This document shows positions 25,346 through 34,545 of a stretch of 64,000 bases of DNA, piece after piece (the first letter of the stretch is position 1; the number at the start of each line of letters is the position of its first letter). The stretch spans positions 3,782,001 to 3,846,000 of the forward strand of contig NZ_JAIWJX010000002.1 in the NCBI RefSeq assembly GCF_023149135.1, written 5' to 3'. This DNA comes from Fictibacillus marinisediminis. GTDB lineage: Bacteria; Bacillota; Bacilli; Bacillales; Fictibacillaceae. Below the pieces are notes generated by a model. The model had not been told where the DNA came from. It searched no databases and saw only the letters and a program-made list of their open reading frames with translations. A program made the translations under genes and the position numbers.

Positions 25346-25972
25346 TTAAGAAAGAAACAGGATCTCACAGAGATAATAGATTCCAAAGATGACGCTCAGT
25401 ATACCGGTGCTTTGCGTTAATAACAGATTAAGCTTCTTATGGTCTGAAGCCCAGGAATAAGGCATGCCGATCAGCAGTGTAGCGAGCACCATACTTAAGA
25501 GTGTTCCGGCACCAAAGACAAGTAGATACAAAAAGCCCATATACTTGTCCTCAATCGTGCTCAGGAATAAATAAGCGACACCGGTACTCCCTGCAAGGCC
25601 ATGCAGTAAACCAACAATAAGCGGTCTCAGCATCCATCTGTTTTTCTCACGGGATGCAGCATGTTCATGTGTCTTGCCCATACTCAAAGAGTAGAACGCC
25701 TTTACTCCGAGGTAAATGATCATGACGCCTACAATGCTCTCAAGGAGCTTTTCAACAGAATGAGAGATTAGGAGGTCGAAATAAATAATAGCGCTGCCGA
25801 TCACAAGGATGGTCGTCATATGCCCGAGACCCCACCAGGCACCAACAAGTGCGGAAAACCGGGCTTTCTTCTTTTCACTGACGATCGTCGTCACCGCCAC
25901 AATGTGGTCCGGATCAAGGGCATGCTTTAATCCGAGCAGCAGCGCCATGACTAAAATGGTTGTAAACTCCAT
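25346..25972 (-). CDS. NicO/UreH-type nickel transporter
   Basis: A 208-residue membrane protein with six predicted segments. The nickel/cobalt permease signature HALDPDH is near residue 17, and LLHGLAGSTGVAYLFL is typical of UreH/NicO-type proteins. It probably imports Ni2+. Its neighbour is larC2, and the two LarA-type proteins further right need Ni, so a role in supplying the pincer cofactor is a sound inference. No urease genes are in the window. Confidence 0.82.
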   Translation of the reverse strand: MEFTTILVMALLLGLKHALDPDHIVAVTTIVSEKKKARFSALVGAWWGLGHMTTILVIGSAIIYFDLLISHSVEKLLESIVGVMIIYLGVKAFYSLSMGKTHEHAASREKNRWMLRPLIVGLLHGLAGSTGVAYLFLSTIEDKYMGFLYLLVFGAGTLLSMVLATLLIGMPYSWASDHKKLNLLLTQSTGILSVIFGIYYLCEILFLS

Positions 25973-25998
25973 ATGTAATCTCCTATTCTCTTTTTTGC

Positions 25999-26892
25999 TT
26001 ATTTTCTCATAATTGTCGTCAATTTACCAAGCCCTTCTACCTCTACGGTAACCTCATCTCCGTCCTTGAGCCAGAATCTTTCGCCCTCCGGTTCACCCAT
26101 AATCACGCCTTCAGGTGTACCCGTTAAAATAAGATCGCCGGGACAGAGGGTCATATGCTGTGAAACATAGCTGATGATCTCTTCACAGGAAAAAACCATA
26201 TCAGCCGTATTGGAATCTTGGCGTACCGTTCCATTTAAGACAGTCTTCAACCCTAATTGATTAGGATCTTCTATCTCATCACTGCTCACAAGATAAGGCC
26301 CAGCTGGACTGAAGCCATCACACGTTTTACCGAGCAGCCATTGTCCTGTTTTAAACTGAAGATCCCTTGCCGACAGGTCGTTGGCCGTGCAATAGCCATA
26401 AACATAATTTCTCGCTTCATCCACTTCCACATTGCGGGCTGTTCTCCCAATCACCACGCCCAGTTCGACTTCGTAATCCACCTGGAGAGAACGCTCCGGT
26501 ATTTTCACTTCCTGAAGATGTCCCGCCAGGGCGTTGCTGAATTTGCTGAAAAGGATAGGTGTTTCAGGCAGTGCCATGTTGGACTCTTCGGCGTGCTTTT
26601 TATAATTCAGACCGACACAAATGATCTTCTGCGGAGAAACGACACAAGGACCGAGCGTAAGGGAATCCTCGGGATAAAACGTGCCTTCACGAAACGCAAG
26701 CTCCGTTTCTGCCAGTCTTTGAAGAGCCTCTTTCCCCTTTTCTCCCTGTAAAATCAGCTCATCAACGGTAACTGGAATGCCTTCAGTATCCGCCATCAAT
26801 AGACGGACAGCTTCCTTTACATCCAAAATGCCCCGCTCGGTTTTAACCCCAAGCGCCCATTCCCCATCTTTTTTAAACGTTATTGTTTTCAT
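25999..26892 (-). CDS. Fumarylacetoacetate hydrolase family enzyme
   Basis: A 297-residue FAH-fold protein with FAH signatures VGLNYKKHAEESN, the metal ligands of EVELGVVIG, and the DLSARDLQ and LTGTPEGV segments. The start at 26892 has AAAGGAG upstream. It is the last gene of the leftward kdaD-uxaA-gucD operon. FAH-fold enzymes include acylpyruvate hydrolases, 2-oxo-3-deoxy-acid dehydratases and 2,4-diketo-3-deoxy-acid hydrolases of sugar-acid pathways; the second FAH-fold protein at 30101 is closer to a KdaD dehydratase, so this one may be a hydrolase (inference). Confidence 0.82.
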   Translation of the reverse strand: MKTITFKKDGEWALGVKTERGILDVKEAVRLLMADTEGIPVTVDELILQGEKGKEALQRLAETELAFREGTFYPEDSLTLGPCVVSPQKIICVGLNYKKHAEESNMALPETPILFSKFSNALAGHLQEVKIPERSLQVDYEVELGVVIGRTARNVEVDEARNYVYGYCTANDLSARDLQFKTGQWLLGKTCDGFSPAGPYLVSSDEIEDPNQLGLKTVLNGTVRQDSNTADMVFSCEEIISYVSQHMTLCPGDLILTGTPEGVIMGEPEGERFWLKDGDEVTVEVEGLGKLTTIMRK

Positions 26893-26951
26893 GTGCAATG
26901 CTCCTTTTTAAATGAAATAGGAGGGTTACATAACTGTAACCCTCATCTTTA

Positions 26952-28418
26952 TTATCCTTTGACAAACACGGTTTTAATTGATGTGTAGAATTCAATGGCT
27001 GCCTGTCCCTGTTCTCTGGAATGAGAGCTTGACTGCTTCATGCCACCGAATGGAGCCTGAAGTTCCACACCAGCCGTTTCTGCGTTAATCCGTACAAGCC
27101 CCGCATCCATATCATTGATGAAAGAGAGCATGTGGCTGATGTTGGTCGTGTAGATGGAAGCACTTAAGCCATATTCCACATCGTTCGCAAGCTCGATCGC
27201 TTCTTCCAGCGTACTTACTTTAATTAATGCAAGTACAGGTCCAAAGATTTCTTCCTGAGAGATGGCCATGCCCGTCTCTACATTTTCAAAGATAGCCGGT
27301 TCCACATAAAAGCCGTCTTTTGTATCAGCTTCGGTAAGCTGACGTCCTCCATAAACAAGCGAAGCCCCTTCTGCCTGGCCTTTTTCAATATATGACAATA
27401 CGGTTTCAAGCTGTTTTTCGCTCGCACAAGGGCCCATCCATGTTTCTCCGTCAAGTCCAGGACCCACCTTGAGCTCTCTAACTTTAGCCAGCAATTTTTC
27501 TTTAAAAGATTCATAGACATCCTCGTGGATGATGACCCTGCTCGTCGCTGTGCATTTTTGCCCCGTTGAGCGAAGTCCGCCGCTGATCGTACCGTCTACG
27601 GCAAGATCAAGGTCTGCATCTGCTGCAATAATAACCGGGTTCTTTCCGCCCATTTCAAGCTGATATTTGGCTCCGCGTGAGAGCGCGGCCTGTCCGATCG
27701 CTTTTCCTGTAGCATTTGAACCGGTAAAAGTAATTCCATTCACATCCGGGTGATCCACGATCGCCTGTCCGACCACAGAGCCGGTGCCTGTCACCATGTT
27801 TACAACTCCGGCAGGAATACCCGCTTCAGCGAGGCATTCGATGACCTTAACGGCGGTTACCGCTGCTTCTTGTGCCGGTTTAATCACAATCGCGTTTCCG
27901 TAGATGAGGCCAGGCGCCATTTTCCAGATGGGAATCGCGACCGGGAAGTTCCATGGCGAGATGACGCCAACTACCCCAAGAGGGACTCTTGTTGTGAACA
28001 TCAGAGCTTCACTGTCGCTTGAAGGAATCACATCACCGGTCTTGCGCATCCCTTCACCCGCATAATAGCGAAGGATGGCAACGCCTCTTAACGTTTCTCC
28101 TTTTGCTTCAGCGAAGGTTTTCCCCATCTCATTCGTCATCGTCTCTGCAATTTCATCCGCCCGGCTTTCCATGATGTTTGCGGCTTTATACAGGAATTCT
28201 CCGCGTGCCGCTCCGGAAAGCTTCTTCCACGCCGCTTGTGCGCGTTTAGCAGCAGCTACGGCTTGATCGACATCTTCCTGCCCCGAACGCTGAACGCGGC
28301 CTACTGTTTCATTTTTATTGGCGGGGTTGATGCAAGGGATCGTTTCATTCGTGGACGCTTCCACCCATTCACCGTTCACATAGTTCAGAAAGGTTTTCAC
28401 TTGTGTTTGTACCGTCAT
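26952..28418 (-). CDS. gucD: 2-Oxoglutarate semialdehyde dehydrogenase
   Basis: A 488-residue NAD(P) aldehyde dehydrogenase closely resembling GucD/YcbD. Oxyanion PWNFP is near residue 155, the catalytic Glu is in QLEMGGKNP and the catalytic Cys in [11 protein letters not shown]. In Bacillus glucarate/galactarate catabolism this enzyme oxidises 2,5-dioxopentanoate to 2-oxoglutarate. The KdaD-like dehydratase in the same operon would supply that semialdehyde, so the sugar acid enters the TCA cycle here. Confidence 0.9.
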   Translation of the reverse strand: MTVQTQVKTFLNYVNGEWVEASTNETIPCINPANKNETVGRVQRSGQEDVDQAVAAAKRAQAAWKKLSGAARGEFLYKAANIMESRADEIAETMTNEMGKTFAEAKGETLRGVAILRYYAGEGMRKTGDVIPSSDSEALMFTTRVPLGVVGVISPWNFPVAIPIWKMAPGLIYGNAIVIKPAQEAAVTAVKVIECLAEAGIPAGVVNMVTGTGSVVGQAIVDHPDVNGITFTGSNATGKAIGQAALSRGAKYQLEMGGKNPVIIAADADLDLAVDGTISGGLRSTGQKCTATSRVIIHEDVYESFKEKLLAKVRELKVGPGLDGETWMGPCASEKQLETVLSYIEKGQAEGASLVYGGRQLTEADTKDGFYVEPAIFENVETGMAISQEEIFGPVLALIKVSTLEEAIELANDVEYGLSASIYTTNISHMLSFINDMDAGLVRINAETAGVELQAPFGGMKQSSSHSREQGQAAIEFYTSIKTVFVKG

Positions 28419-28519
28419 TGTTCATCTCTCCCTTTTATTATTTAAGCTTTGTTAAGCATTAGTTGAAGGCGGCTCAATCACACCCCGCCTAAAAACAACA
28501 CCATTGGCTAGCAGCCCTA

Positions 28520-29695
28520 TTAAAACGTCGGCCCGATTCTCCAAATACCAAAGTCATGCTGTTTCAGCACTTCCGATTTTGTCAGTTTTCCTGAAGACAC
28601 CTCTTTGATCTCGTCAAAAATCCGTCTGCCGGCCGCCTGAATCGTTTCTTCTCCTTCAATGATGGTTCCTGCATTAAGGTCCATGTTGTCCCTCATTTTT
28701 TCAAACATGGCAGTGTTCGTTGAAATCTTAATAACTGGAGCAATCGGTGATCCTGTCGGTGTGCCACGTCCGCTCGTAAAAAGAACGACCTGTGCTCCTC
28801 CAGCGACCATACCTGTCAGCTGCTCAATGTCATGTCCGGGGGTATCCATCCAAACAAGACCCTTTTTCGTCGGATACTCCGCATAATCAATGAGTTCCTG
28901 AAGTGGCCTGCTGCCGGATTTATTGGACGCGCCAAGCGACTTTTCTTCAAGTGAACTGAGGCCGCCTTCAATGTTTCCGGGACTTGGATTACCGGTTCGG
29001 ATATCAACCCCCATCAGGATGGCTCTGCTTTCCATCTTTTCAATCACTTCATACACCCGCTTGGCTACCTTTTCATTTACGGCTCTTTTCGCCAATAAAT
29101 GTTCGGCCCCGATCAGTTCGGTCGTCTCTGCCAGAATCGCCGTTCCGCCAGCATCCACGACGAGGTCACTAACCACCCCCACTGCAGGGTTTGCTGAAAG
29201 GCCAGAGCAGGCGTCTGATCCTCCGCACTCGGTCCCGATGATCAATTCACTGAAATCAAAGGGTTCCCTGCGCTGTGCGGAGGCGTCCTGAACCATTTTT
29301 GCCGCTACCCTTGCTCCCTCAGCGATCGTCATCAAAGTTCCGCCATGATCCTGAATGGAAACAACCTCCACCGGTTTGCCGCTCTTGGCAATTTCGCCGG
29401 CAACACTTCTTGCCTGATGAGTCTCACAGCCAAGTCCAAGAACCACCACACCATAAACGTTCGGGTTCAGCCCCATCCCTACATACGTGCGAAATGTCTG
29501 ATCATAATCCTCTCCCACCTGTGCACAGCCGTGCTGATGGATAAAGCTGACTGTTCCCTGCACCAGTTCCGTAATTTGTTTTGCCGCCTGGGTGGCGCAC
29601 GTAATCGTAGGCAAGATCAGCACATGATTGCGCACGCCTACTTTCCCGTCCGGCCGCCTGTATCCAAGCAGTTCGTTGTTAAGCTCCGGATTCAA
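28520..29695 (-). CDS. uxaA: UxaA-type sugar-acid dehydratase, large subunit
   Basis: A 391-residue catalytic part of the altronate/galactarate dehydratase family. Cys residues for the Fe-S or metal site are in HQHGCAQVG, GLGCETHQA and GTECGGSDACSG. It overlaps the small SAF-domain gene (29679-29981) by 17 bases; together they correspond to a full UxaA split into two chains, as in SuyAB and some bacillar altronate dehydratases. It dehydrates a sugar acid to a 2-keto-3-deoxy acid. The substrate is unknown; altronate, arabinonate and xylonate are candidates. Confidence 0.85.
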   Translation of the reverse strand: MNPELNNELLGYRRPDGKVGVRNHVLILPTITCATQAAKQITELVQGTVSFIHQHGCAQVGEDYDQTFRTYVGMGLNPNVYGVVVLGLGCETHQARSVAGEIAKSGKPVEVVSIQDHGGTLMTIAEGARVAAKMVQDASAQRREPFDFSELIIGTECGGSDACSGLSANPAVGVVSDLVVDAGGTAILAETTELIGAEHLLAKRAVNEKVAKRVYEVIEKMESRAILMGVDIRTGNPSPGNIEGGLSSLEEKSLGASNKSGSRPLQELIDYAEYPTKKGLVWMDTPGHDIEQLTGMVAGGAQVVLFTSGRGTPTGSPIAPVIKISTNTAMFEKMRDNMDLNAGTIIEGEETIQAAGRRIFDEIKEVSSGKLTKSEVLKQHDFGIWRIGPTF

Positions 29696-29981
29696 CTTTA
29701 TCTCCCCTTCCTCTTATGCCTTCCAGATTATGAACGTGAACATGCTCTCCTATTCCAATATCAGCAACCGCCCGGCCGATGACTTCGCCGTATTTCAAGA
29801 TCTCCTCGCCTTGTCCAATCGCCTTTACCGCGAATTTGTGGCCAAAACGAATGTCGTGCTTCAGTTCCACCTCTTGTTCTTTGTCTTCACATCGGACAAG
29901 GAGCAGTGCCCCTTGCGGAAGATCCATTAAGGCGATCGCTACATGATCAAGCGGCTTCATCATCATTGTTTTATAGTTCAT
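29679..29981 (-). CDS. UxaA-type dehydratase, small SAF-domain subunit
   Basis: A 100-residue SAF domain with the family pattern KHDIRFGHKFAVKAIGQGE and a C-terminal GEHVHVHNLEG that contributes metal-binding His. I use the ATG at 29981, 9 bases after AAAAGGAGG, rather than a GTG two codons earlier. It is translationally coupled to the large subunit and is the N-terminal domain of fused UxaA proteins. Confidence 0.87.
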   Translation of the reverse strand: MNYKTMMMKPLDHVAIALMDLPQGALLLVRCEDKEQEVELKHDIRFGHKFAVKAIGQGEEILKYGEVIGRAVADIGIGEHVHVHNLEGIRGRGDKVESGA

Positions 29982-30000
29982 ACCCACATACCTCCTTTTA

Positions 30001-30096
30001 AGAAAAGCGCAAGCGCCTTGCTAAGGTCCGGCAAGCGCTGGAGCTCTTTACACGCCACTTACCAAACCGGACCTCCCTGAAAATTCAGTCTTTTTA
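30001..30096. repeat. Dispersed-repeat-like intergenic element
   Basis: The 100-base gap between kdaD and the SAF subunit contains AAAAGCGCAAGCGCCTTG and an AGGTCCGG/CCGGACCT inverted repeat (30024-30074), and also a small CTGAA/TTCAG stem. The AAGCGCAAGCGC start and GCAAGCGCTGGAGC continuation look like an intergenic repeat type common in Bacillus genomes (from memory, not checked). There is no other copy in this window. Confidence 0.45.
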
Positions 30097-30100
30097 AGGT

Positions 30101-31003
30101 CTAGCGAGCTGCTGCAATCTTGCTTTCCTGCTTTTTCACAGGGTTGTTCAAAACACCGATCGAAGAAATCTCAATCTCAATCCGGTCGCCGTCCTTTAAG
30201 GTAAAGTCGTTAGGAGGCACAATGCATGTACCTGTCAGTAAAACCGTTCCGTCAAACAAGTCGTTGTCACGGGCAAGAAACTCTACCAGCTCGTCAAATC
30301 GTCTCTTCAGCTGCTTCGTATTCGCCGATCCATCCACTATCTTTTCCTCCGCCCTGTAGATTCGGCACGCGAGATCAAAGGAATACGGATCGTCTACCGC
30401 ATCAGCCAGTAAGATGACCGGACCGATGGCACACGAATGCTTCCAAACCTTGGCCTGGGGTAAATACAGAGGATTTTCACCTTCAATGTCCCGGCAGCTC
30501 ATATCGTTCCCCGCCGTATACCCGAGCACCTTTCCGCTCTTGCTCAGCACCAGCCCAAGCTCCGGTTCAGGAATCTGCCAGTCGGAATCACTGCGCAAAT
30601 AGACGGGCTGTCCAGGGCCAACCGTTCTTGCTGCCGTTGACTTAAAGAAGATTTCCGGGCGTTCTGCTTCGTATACTTTGTCGTAAAACGTGTCTGCATC
30701 CAATTTTCCTGCGGTGGCTTCATAATTTCTGGCGTCCTTGCTCTTCTCATACGTCACACCCGATGCCCATACTTCCGGTGCCGTTATCGGAACGGCCAGC
30801 TGGAGCTGCTCCAGCGTTTCTTCGATCGGCCCCTGCCCTGCGATCAGATCTTGAACATAGTGAAGCGGGGTTTTCCCTGATTGTTCAGAGGCATAGATCA
30901 TATCCATAAAGTCAGGATAAGGGAGGTCATAGATTCTTTCATCATTTGCCAGCGCCGCCAGAGTGTAAGTCCCTTTTTCTCTTTCATAACGTAAAATTCG
31001 CAT
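30101..31003 (-). CDS. 2-Keto-3-deoxy-pentonate dehydratase, KdaD-like (FAH fold)
   Basis: A 300-residue FAH-fold protein. The sequence IPEPELGLVLSKSGKVLGYT and the NDMSCRDIEGENPLYLPQAK segment are typical of 2-keto-3-deoxy-D-arabinonate dehydratases, which remove water to give 2-oxoglutarate semialdehyde. It heads the operon kdaD-uxaA-gucD-FAH, whose gucD would take that product. A 17-bp palindrome lies 17 bases upstream of its start. The exact stereochemistry of the pentonate is not readable. Confidence 0.83.
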   Translation of the reverse strand: MRILRYEREKGTYTLAALANDERIYDLPYPDFMDMIYASEQSGKTPLHYVQDLIAGQGPIEETLEQLQLAVPITAPEVWASGVTYEKSKDARNYEATAGKLDADTFYDKVYEAERPEIFFKSTAARTVGPGQPVYLRSDSDWQIPEPELGLVLSKSGKVLGYTAGNDMSCRDIEGENPLYLPQAKVWKHSCAIGPVILLADAVDDPYSFDLACRIYRAEEKIVDGSANTKQLKRRFDELVEFLARDNDLFDGTVLLTGTCIVPPNDFTLKDGDRIEIEISSIGVLNNPVKKQESKIAAAR

Positions 31004-31019
31004 TGGTCGCTCTCCTTTT

Positions 31020-31036
31020 GTTTTATATTATAAAAC
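31020..31036. promoter_or_regulatory. 17-bp palindromic operator before kdaD
   Basis: GTTTTATA-T-TATAAAAC, perfect 8-base arms. The identical 17-mer occurs at 45679 and its reverse complement at 45782. It is a likely site for the IclR protein encoded next door. Confidence 0.75.
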
Positions 31037-31085
31037 CGTGTTTTCGTTATTAGGCACACTCCTGCAATACGGAGTGCCGACAGGA

Positions 31086-31859
31086 TCAGCTGGAAGAGGC
31101 TTTTACACCGAACCCGAGCTCATGTGAAATTTTATCTGCCGTATCCTTCAGCATACTGAAAACCTCGTTTACCGCTTTTTTATTGATTCGGTGAACAGGC
31201 TGCGACATGCTGATGGCGGCGATGACGTTCCCTGAGTGATCCCTGACCGGTACAGCAATACAGGATACTCCCGGTTCATTTTCCTGATTATCAACGGCAT
31301 AGCCTTCTTCTTTAACTTTATCAAGTTCAGCCAAAAAATCTTTTTCATTCGTAATCGTTTTAGGAGTCTGGCTGATGTACTCATAATCTTTTAGGATAGA
31401 TGCCAGCTCGTCCTGGCCTTTAAAAGCGACGAGCGCTTTTCCGACAGCACTGCAGTGAACAGGAATCCTGCGCCCGATTCTGGAGTATAGAATAGTAGCC
31501 GCAGAACCTTCTACCTTATCGATGTAAACGCCTTCTTTTCCGTCTAAAATAACGAGATGGATCGTGTTCCCCGTTTGCATTGAAAGTTCCATTAAATGCT
31601 TTTTAGCGACAGAACGGATGTCCAGATTATGAATGACAAAGTTCCCGCGTTCGAACAGCTTCATCCCAAGCTTGTATTTTCCATTTTCCAAGTTTTGTTC
31701 AATATATCGATAGTGCTGCAATGTTTTTAATAGCGAATGAACGGTGCTTTTATGAAGATTCATTCTTGAACTGATATCCGTAATCTTCAATTCGGTCTCA
31801 TATTCATCAAAAAGATCCAGGATTCGAAGTGCACGGTCTACAGACTGAATAATTGGCAT
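31086..31859 (-). CDS. IclR-family regulator of the sugar-acid genes
   Basis: A 257-residue IclR regulator. The N-terminal winged helix contains RALRILDLFDEY and MNLHKSTVHSLLKTL; the effector domain contains GRRIPVHCSAVGKALVAF and a C-terminal AISMSQPVHRI. Relatives (KdgR, YiaJ and others) sense 2-keto-3-deoxygluconate or other pathway intermediates and usually repress. It lies between kdaD and kdgA, both leftward, so it can be the last gene of the big upstream operon and regulate both halves through the 17-bp palindrome. Confidence 0.88.
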   Translation of the reverse strand: MPIIQSVDRALRILDLFDEYETELKITDISSRMNLHKSTVHSLLKTLQHYRYIEQNLENGKYKLGMKLFERGNFVIHNLDIRSVAKKHLMELSMQTGNTIHLVILDGKEGVYIDKVEGSAATILYSRIGRRIPVHCSAVGKALVAFKGQDELASILKDYEYISQTPKTITNEKDFLAELDKVKEEGYAVDNQENEPGVSCIAVPVRDHSGNVIAAISMSQPVHRINKKAVNEVFSMLKDTADKISHELGFGVKASSS

Positions 31860-31940
31860 TTTTCAATCACCCTTTAACAGAAGTTTAGTAGGTTTGTCTT
31901 TTTCCTAATAGTAACATACCTCATATTGGAAAGACTCTAA

Positions 31941-32615
31941 TTAACGCATATTGTCAGATAGGGAGAGTGATTGGCGTGCACCATTAACGATGGAAACAAA
32001 TTGCTCAGCGGTTCGCTGAATACGGGTATAATCTTTTGTTTGAACAGCTTCAGCATGGACGAGGCTGCCTCCTACCCCAACTGCAGCAGCACCCGCCTCA
32101 ATATAGGAGGCTGCATTATCAAGGTGGATTCCCCCTGTTGGAACGACTGGTACGTGCGGAAAAGGAGCTTTGACGTCTTTTACAAATTGAGCACCTAAAA
32201 CAGAGGCAGGGAAGAGCTTGACCATATCAGCTCCCCATTCAATGGCTTGAATCATTTCTGAAGGGGTCATAACTCCCGGCATCACCACTTTTCCATAGCG
32301 GAGCGCCATTCGGATAACCTCCTCATGCAAGGATGGACTAAATAAGAACTCTGCACCGCTTTGGATGGCGAGCCTCGCAGATTCACTGTCAATCACCGTA
32401 CCCGCCCCGACGATCGCACGGCCTTTCAGCTGATCAGACAACTCCTCTATCACAAGGAAGGCGTCTGGAGAATCGACCGTAACTTCAATGGCACTGACTC
32501 CTCCGTCTACTAGGCTTTCAGCGATAGGAATGATTTGTTCTCTCGGCATTCGGCGTATCACTGCTATAATGCCGCTTTCCGTTAATTCTTCAAGCAATTT
32601 CACTTTTGGCAGCAT
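31941..32615 (-). CDS. kdgA: KDPG/KHG aldolase
   Basis: A 224-residue class I aldolase cleaving 2-keto-3-deoxy-6-phosphogluconate or -galactonate to pyruvate and glyceraldehyde 3-phosphate. The proton-transfer Glu is in SAIEVTVD near residue 45, the Schiff-base Lys in ADMVKLFPAS near 135 and the GGIHLDN phosphate loop near 163. It follows kdgK by 18 bases, giving the standard kinase-aldolase pair. Confidence 0.92.
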   Translation of the reverse strand: MLPKVKLLEELTESGIIAVIRRMPREQIIPIAESLVDGGVSAIEVTVDSPDAFLVIEELSDQLKGRAIVGAGTVIDSESARLAIQSGAEFLFSPSLHEEVIRMALRYGKVVMPGVMTPSEMIQAIEWGADMVKLFPASVLGAQFVKDVKAPFPHVPVVPTGGIHLDNAASYIEAGAAAVGVGGSLVHAEAVQTKDYTRIQRTAEQFVSIVNGARQSLSLSDNMR

Positions 32616-32633
32616 GCGATGCCTCCTTTTTCC

Positions 32634-33572
32634 TCATCTAGGGATTTCCTCATTATCCCGTATGATTTGTTCAAAATACGGGTAGCCTTCCACATCTCCA
32701 GAAACGGTTACAGCATAGGCGCCTACACGATTCCCCAGCCTCACAGCCTCCTGATACGTCCATCCTCTTAACAGACCCGAAAGAAAACCTGCAGCAAAAC
32801 CGTCTCCCGCCCCAATGGGATCCACCATGCGTGAAACAGGGAAACCTTCTATATATCCCCTTTCACTGCCATTATCATAATAGGCTCCTTCAGCTCCTAA
32901 TTTCACAACAACGGCTTTGCTCCCATTCTTCAAAAGCATCCGGGCAACTTCTTCAGGCTGAGATTTGCCGGTCATTAAAATCCCTTCTTCTATTCCAGGA
33001 AGGACAATATCACATCGAGAAGCGATTTCAATTAAGGTTTCTTTTGCCTGTTCCTTACTCCAAAGCTTCAACCGGATATTAGGGTCAAAAACAACCATAA
33101 CTCCGTGCCGTTTTGCCATCGCAATGGCATGGAAAACAAGATCTCGGCAGCTGTCGCTTAACGCCGGAGTAATACCCGTTAGATGCAGATACTTTGCCTT
33201 GGATAGATAGTCTTCGTCCAAGTCTTCCGGAGACATCCTGCTGGCAGCGGAACCTGAACGGTAATAGTAGACCTTTGGTTCTTGTTCTGTACGTTTTCCT
33301 TTAAAAAAAATGGCTGTAGATCTTGTTTGGTCAAACACTACTCTGGAAGTGTCCACTCCTTCCCCTCTGATAAAATTCCGGACATATATTCCAAAGTCAT
33401 CATTCCCCAGTCTGCTTATCCATCCTGCTTGATGTCCCAGCCTCGAGAGAGCGATGGCAACATTGGATTCTGCTCCTCCGATCGTTTTTTCAAATTGTCC
33501 CGCAAAGCGGAGAGGGACCGCTGATGATGGATGGAAGAGCACCATCGTTTCGCCAAACGTTACGACGTCCAT
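32634..33572 (-). CDS. kdgK: 2-Keto-3-deoxygluconate/galactonate kinase
   Basis: A 312-residue PfkB/ribokinase-fold kinase. GGAESNVAIALSRLG is near residue 32, YYRSGSAASRMSPED is a KDG-kinase-type loop, and the anion hole and catalytic Asp are in DPIGAGDGFAAGF near 250. It would phosphorylate the 2-keto-3-deoxy acid produced by DgoD or the IlvD-type dehydratase. It overlaps the 33560 gene by 13 bases and precedes kdgA. Confidence 0.9.
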   Translation of the reverse strand: MDVVTFGETMVLFHPSSAVPLRFAGQFEKTIGGAESNVAIALSRLGHQAGWISRLGNDDFGIYVRNFIRGEGVDTSRVVFDQTRSTAIFFKGKRTEQEPKVYYYRSGSAASRMSPEDLDEDYLSKAKYLHLTGITPALSDSCRDLVFHAIAMAKRHGVMVVFDPNIRLKLWSKEQAKETLIEIASRCDIVLPGIEEGILMTGKSQPEEVARMLLKNGSKAVVVKLGAEGAYYDNGSERGYIEGFPVSRMVDPIGAGDGFAAGFLSGLLRGWTYQEAVRLGNRVGAYAVTVSGDVEGYPYFEQIIRDNEEIPR

Positions 33573-34522
33573 ACTTTTTCACCGTGCACTGGGGTGGCAA
33601 TGCCTTCTGCTCCCCTTTTGGAAACCTTTAAATGAGGAGCATACCGCTTAATCATTTCAAGTCCGAGCTTGGCTCTTCTTACTCGCTCTTTTGATAGAGC
33701 GATTGAGGTCGATTCAAGGTGGGAACCTGAAGGATAAATGTTCGGTGCGTTCCGCAAGCCGAATTTGATATAAACGGGAGCTGCTACACGGATGATTTCT
33801 GGTATTTCATAGTGCCGGATAAACCCGCCTACATCGTCCGGTACCTCTACATAAATATCAATCGGAAGATCAACAGCCTGCCTGATCGCAGCTAACCTGG
33901 ACAGTGTGAGATCGGTAGGAACATTGTAGGTTCCGGCCCCGATCTGTTCCATCAGCCGGATGGAAACGGGGTTAGCCTGGGCGACCTGCACCGAAACCTT
34001 CACGATAAGGTCTCCCGGCAGTTCACCCATTTTCTTAAACTCGTTCACCAGCCATAGCAATCCTTCATCCGCCACCAGGATGCTCCTGATTCCGGCGTTG
34101 CATGCTCTTTTTATATCCTCAATGGAATAAACGAGCTGGTCCATTCCCTGAACACGCAGGCCGGCTATTTTTCCGGCGCTTGCCCATTGCATGGCTGATA
34201 CATCCCACGTTCCCCTCGGCCCTACAAACAAACTGACCTCAAGGTTTTCCCGCTTGCCGATGGCTGACATCTGTTCAAGTTCTTCATCCGTCAGCAGCAT
34301 GATGCCGCTTCCCTGTGAAATCCGGTGAATGTCCACCTCATATTGCTCACAAGCTTCAACGACTGCTTCAAAAGAAGCCGGCCCTTCCACACTTGGAATC
34401 TCCACCCGATACTGTGCGCCGTCAGGGAAAGTTTTTGTTGAATCTGGCAGTTCATGACAGTCTCGTCCTGGAAACCCCAGTTTCTCAATCGCATTTCTTG
34501 TCTGTTCCAACCTGCATTCCAC
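33560..34522 (-). CDS. Uncharacterised TIM-barrel-like protein in the sugar-acid operon
   Basis: A 320-residue soluble protein with alternating strand-helix pattern (RVEIPSVEGP, LEVSLFVGPRG, IRSILVADEG, DLIVKVSVQVA, IDIYVEVPDD, PVYIKFGLRN) suggesting a TIM barrel, perhaps related to U32-type peptidase-like proteins. No catalytic motif that I can name. It overlaps kdgK and sits 23 bases after the IlvD-type gene, so it belongs to the pathway operon; an isomerase or epimerase of a sugar-acid intermediate is one possibility. Function unknown. Confidence 0.6.
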   Translation of the reverse strand: MECRLEQTRNAIEKLGFPGRDCHELPDSTKTFPDGAQYRVEIPSVEGPASFEAVVEACEQYEVDIHRISQGSGIMLLTDEELEQMSAIGKRENLEVSLFVGPRGTWDVSAMQWASAGKIAGLRVQGMDQLVYSIEDIKRACNAGIRSILVADEGLLWLVNEFKKMGELPGDLIVKVSVQVAQANPVSIRLMEQIGAGTYNVPTDLTLSRLAAIRQAVDLPIDIYVEVPDDVGGFIRHYEIPEIIRVAAPVYIKFGLRNAPNIYPSGSHLESTSIALSKERVRRAKLGLEMIKRYAPHLKVSKRGAEGIATPVHGEKVWTS

Positions 34523-34545
34523 CTTTCCGTTTTTAGTAAAAGAAC

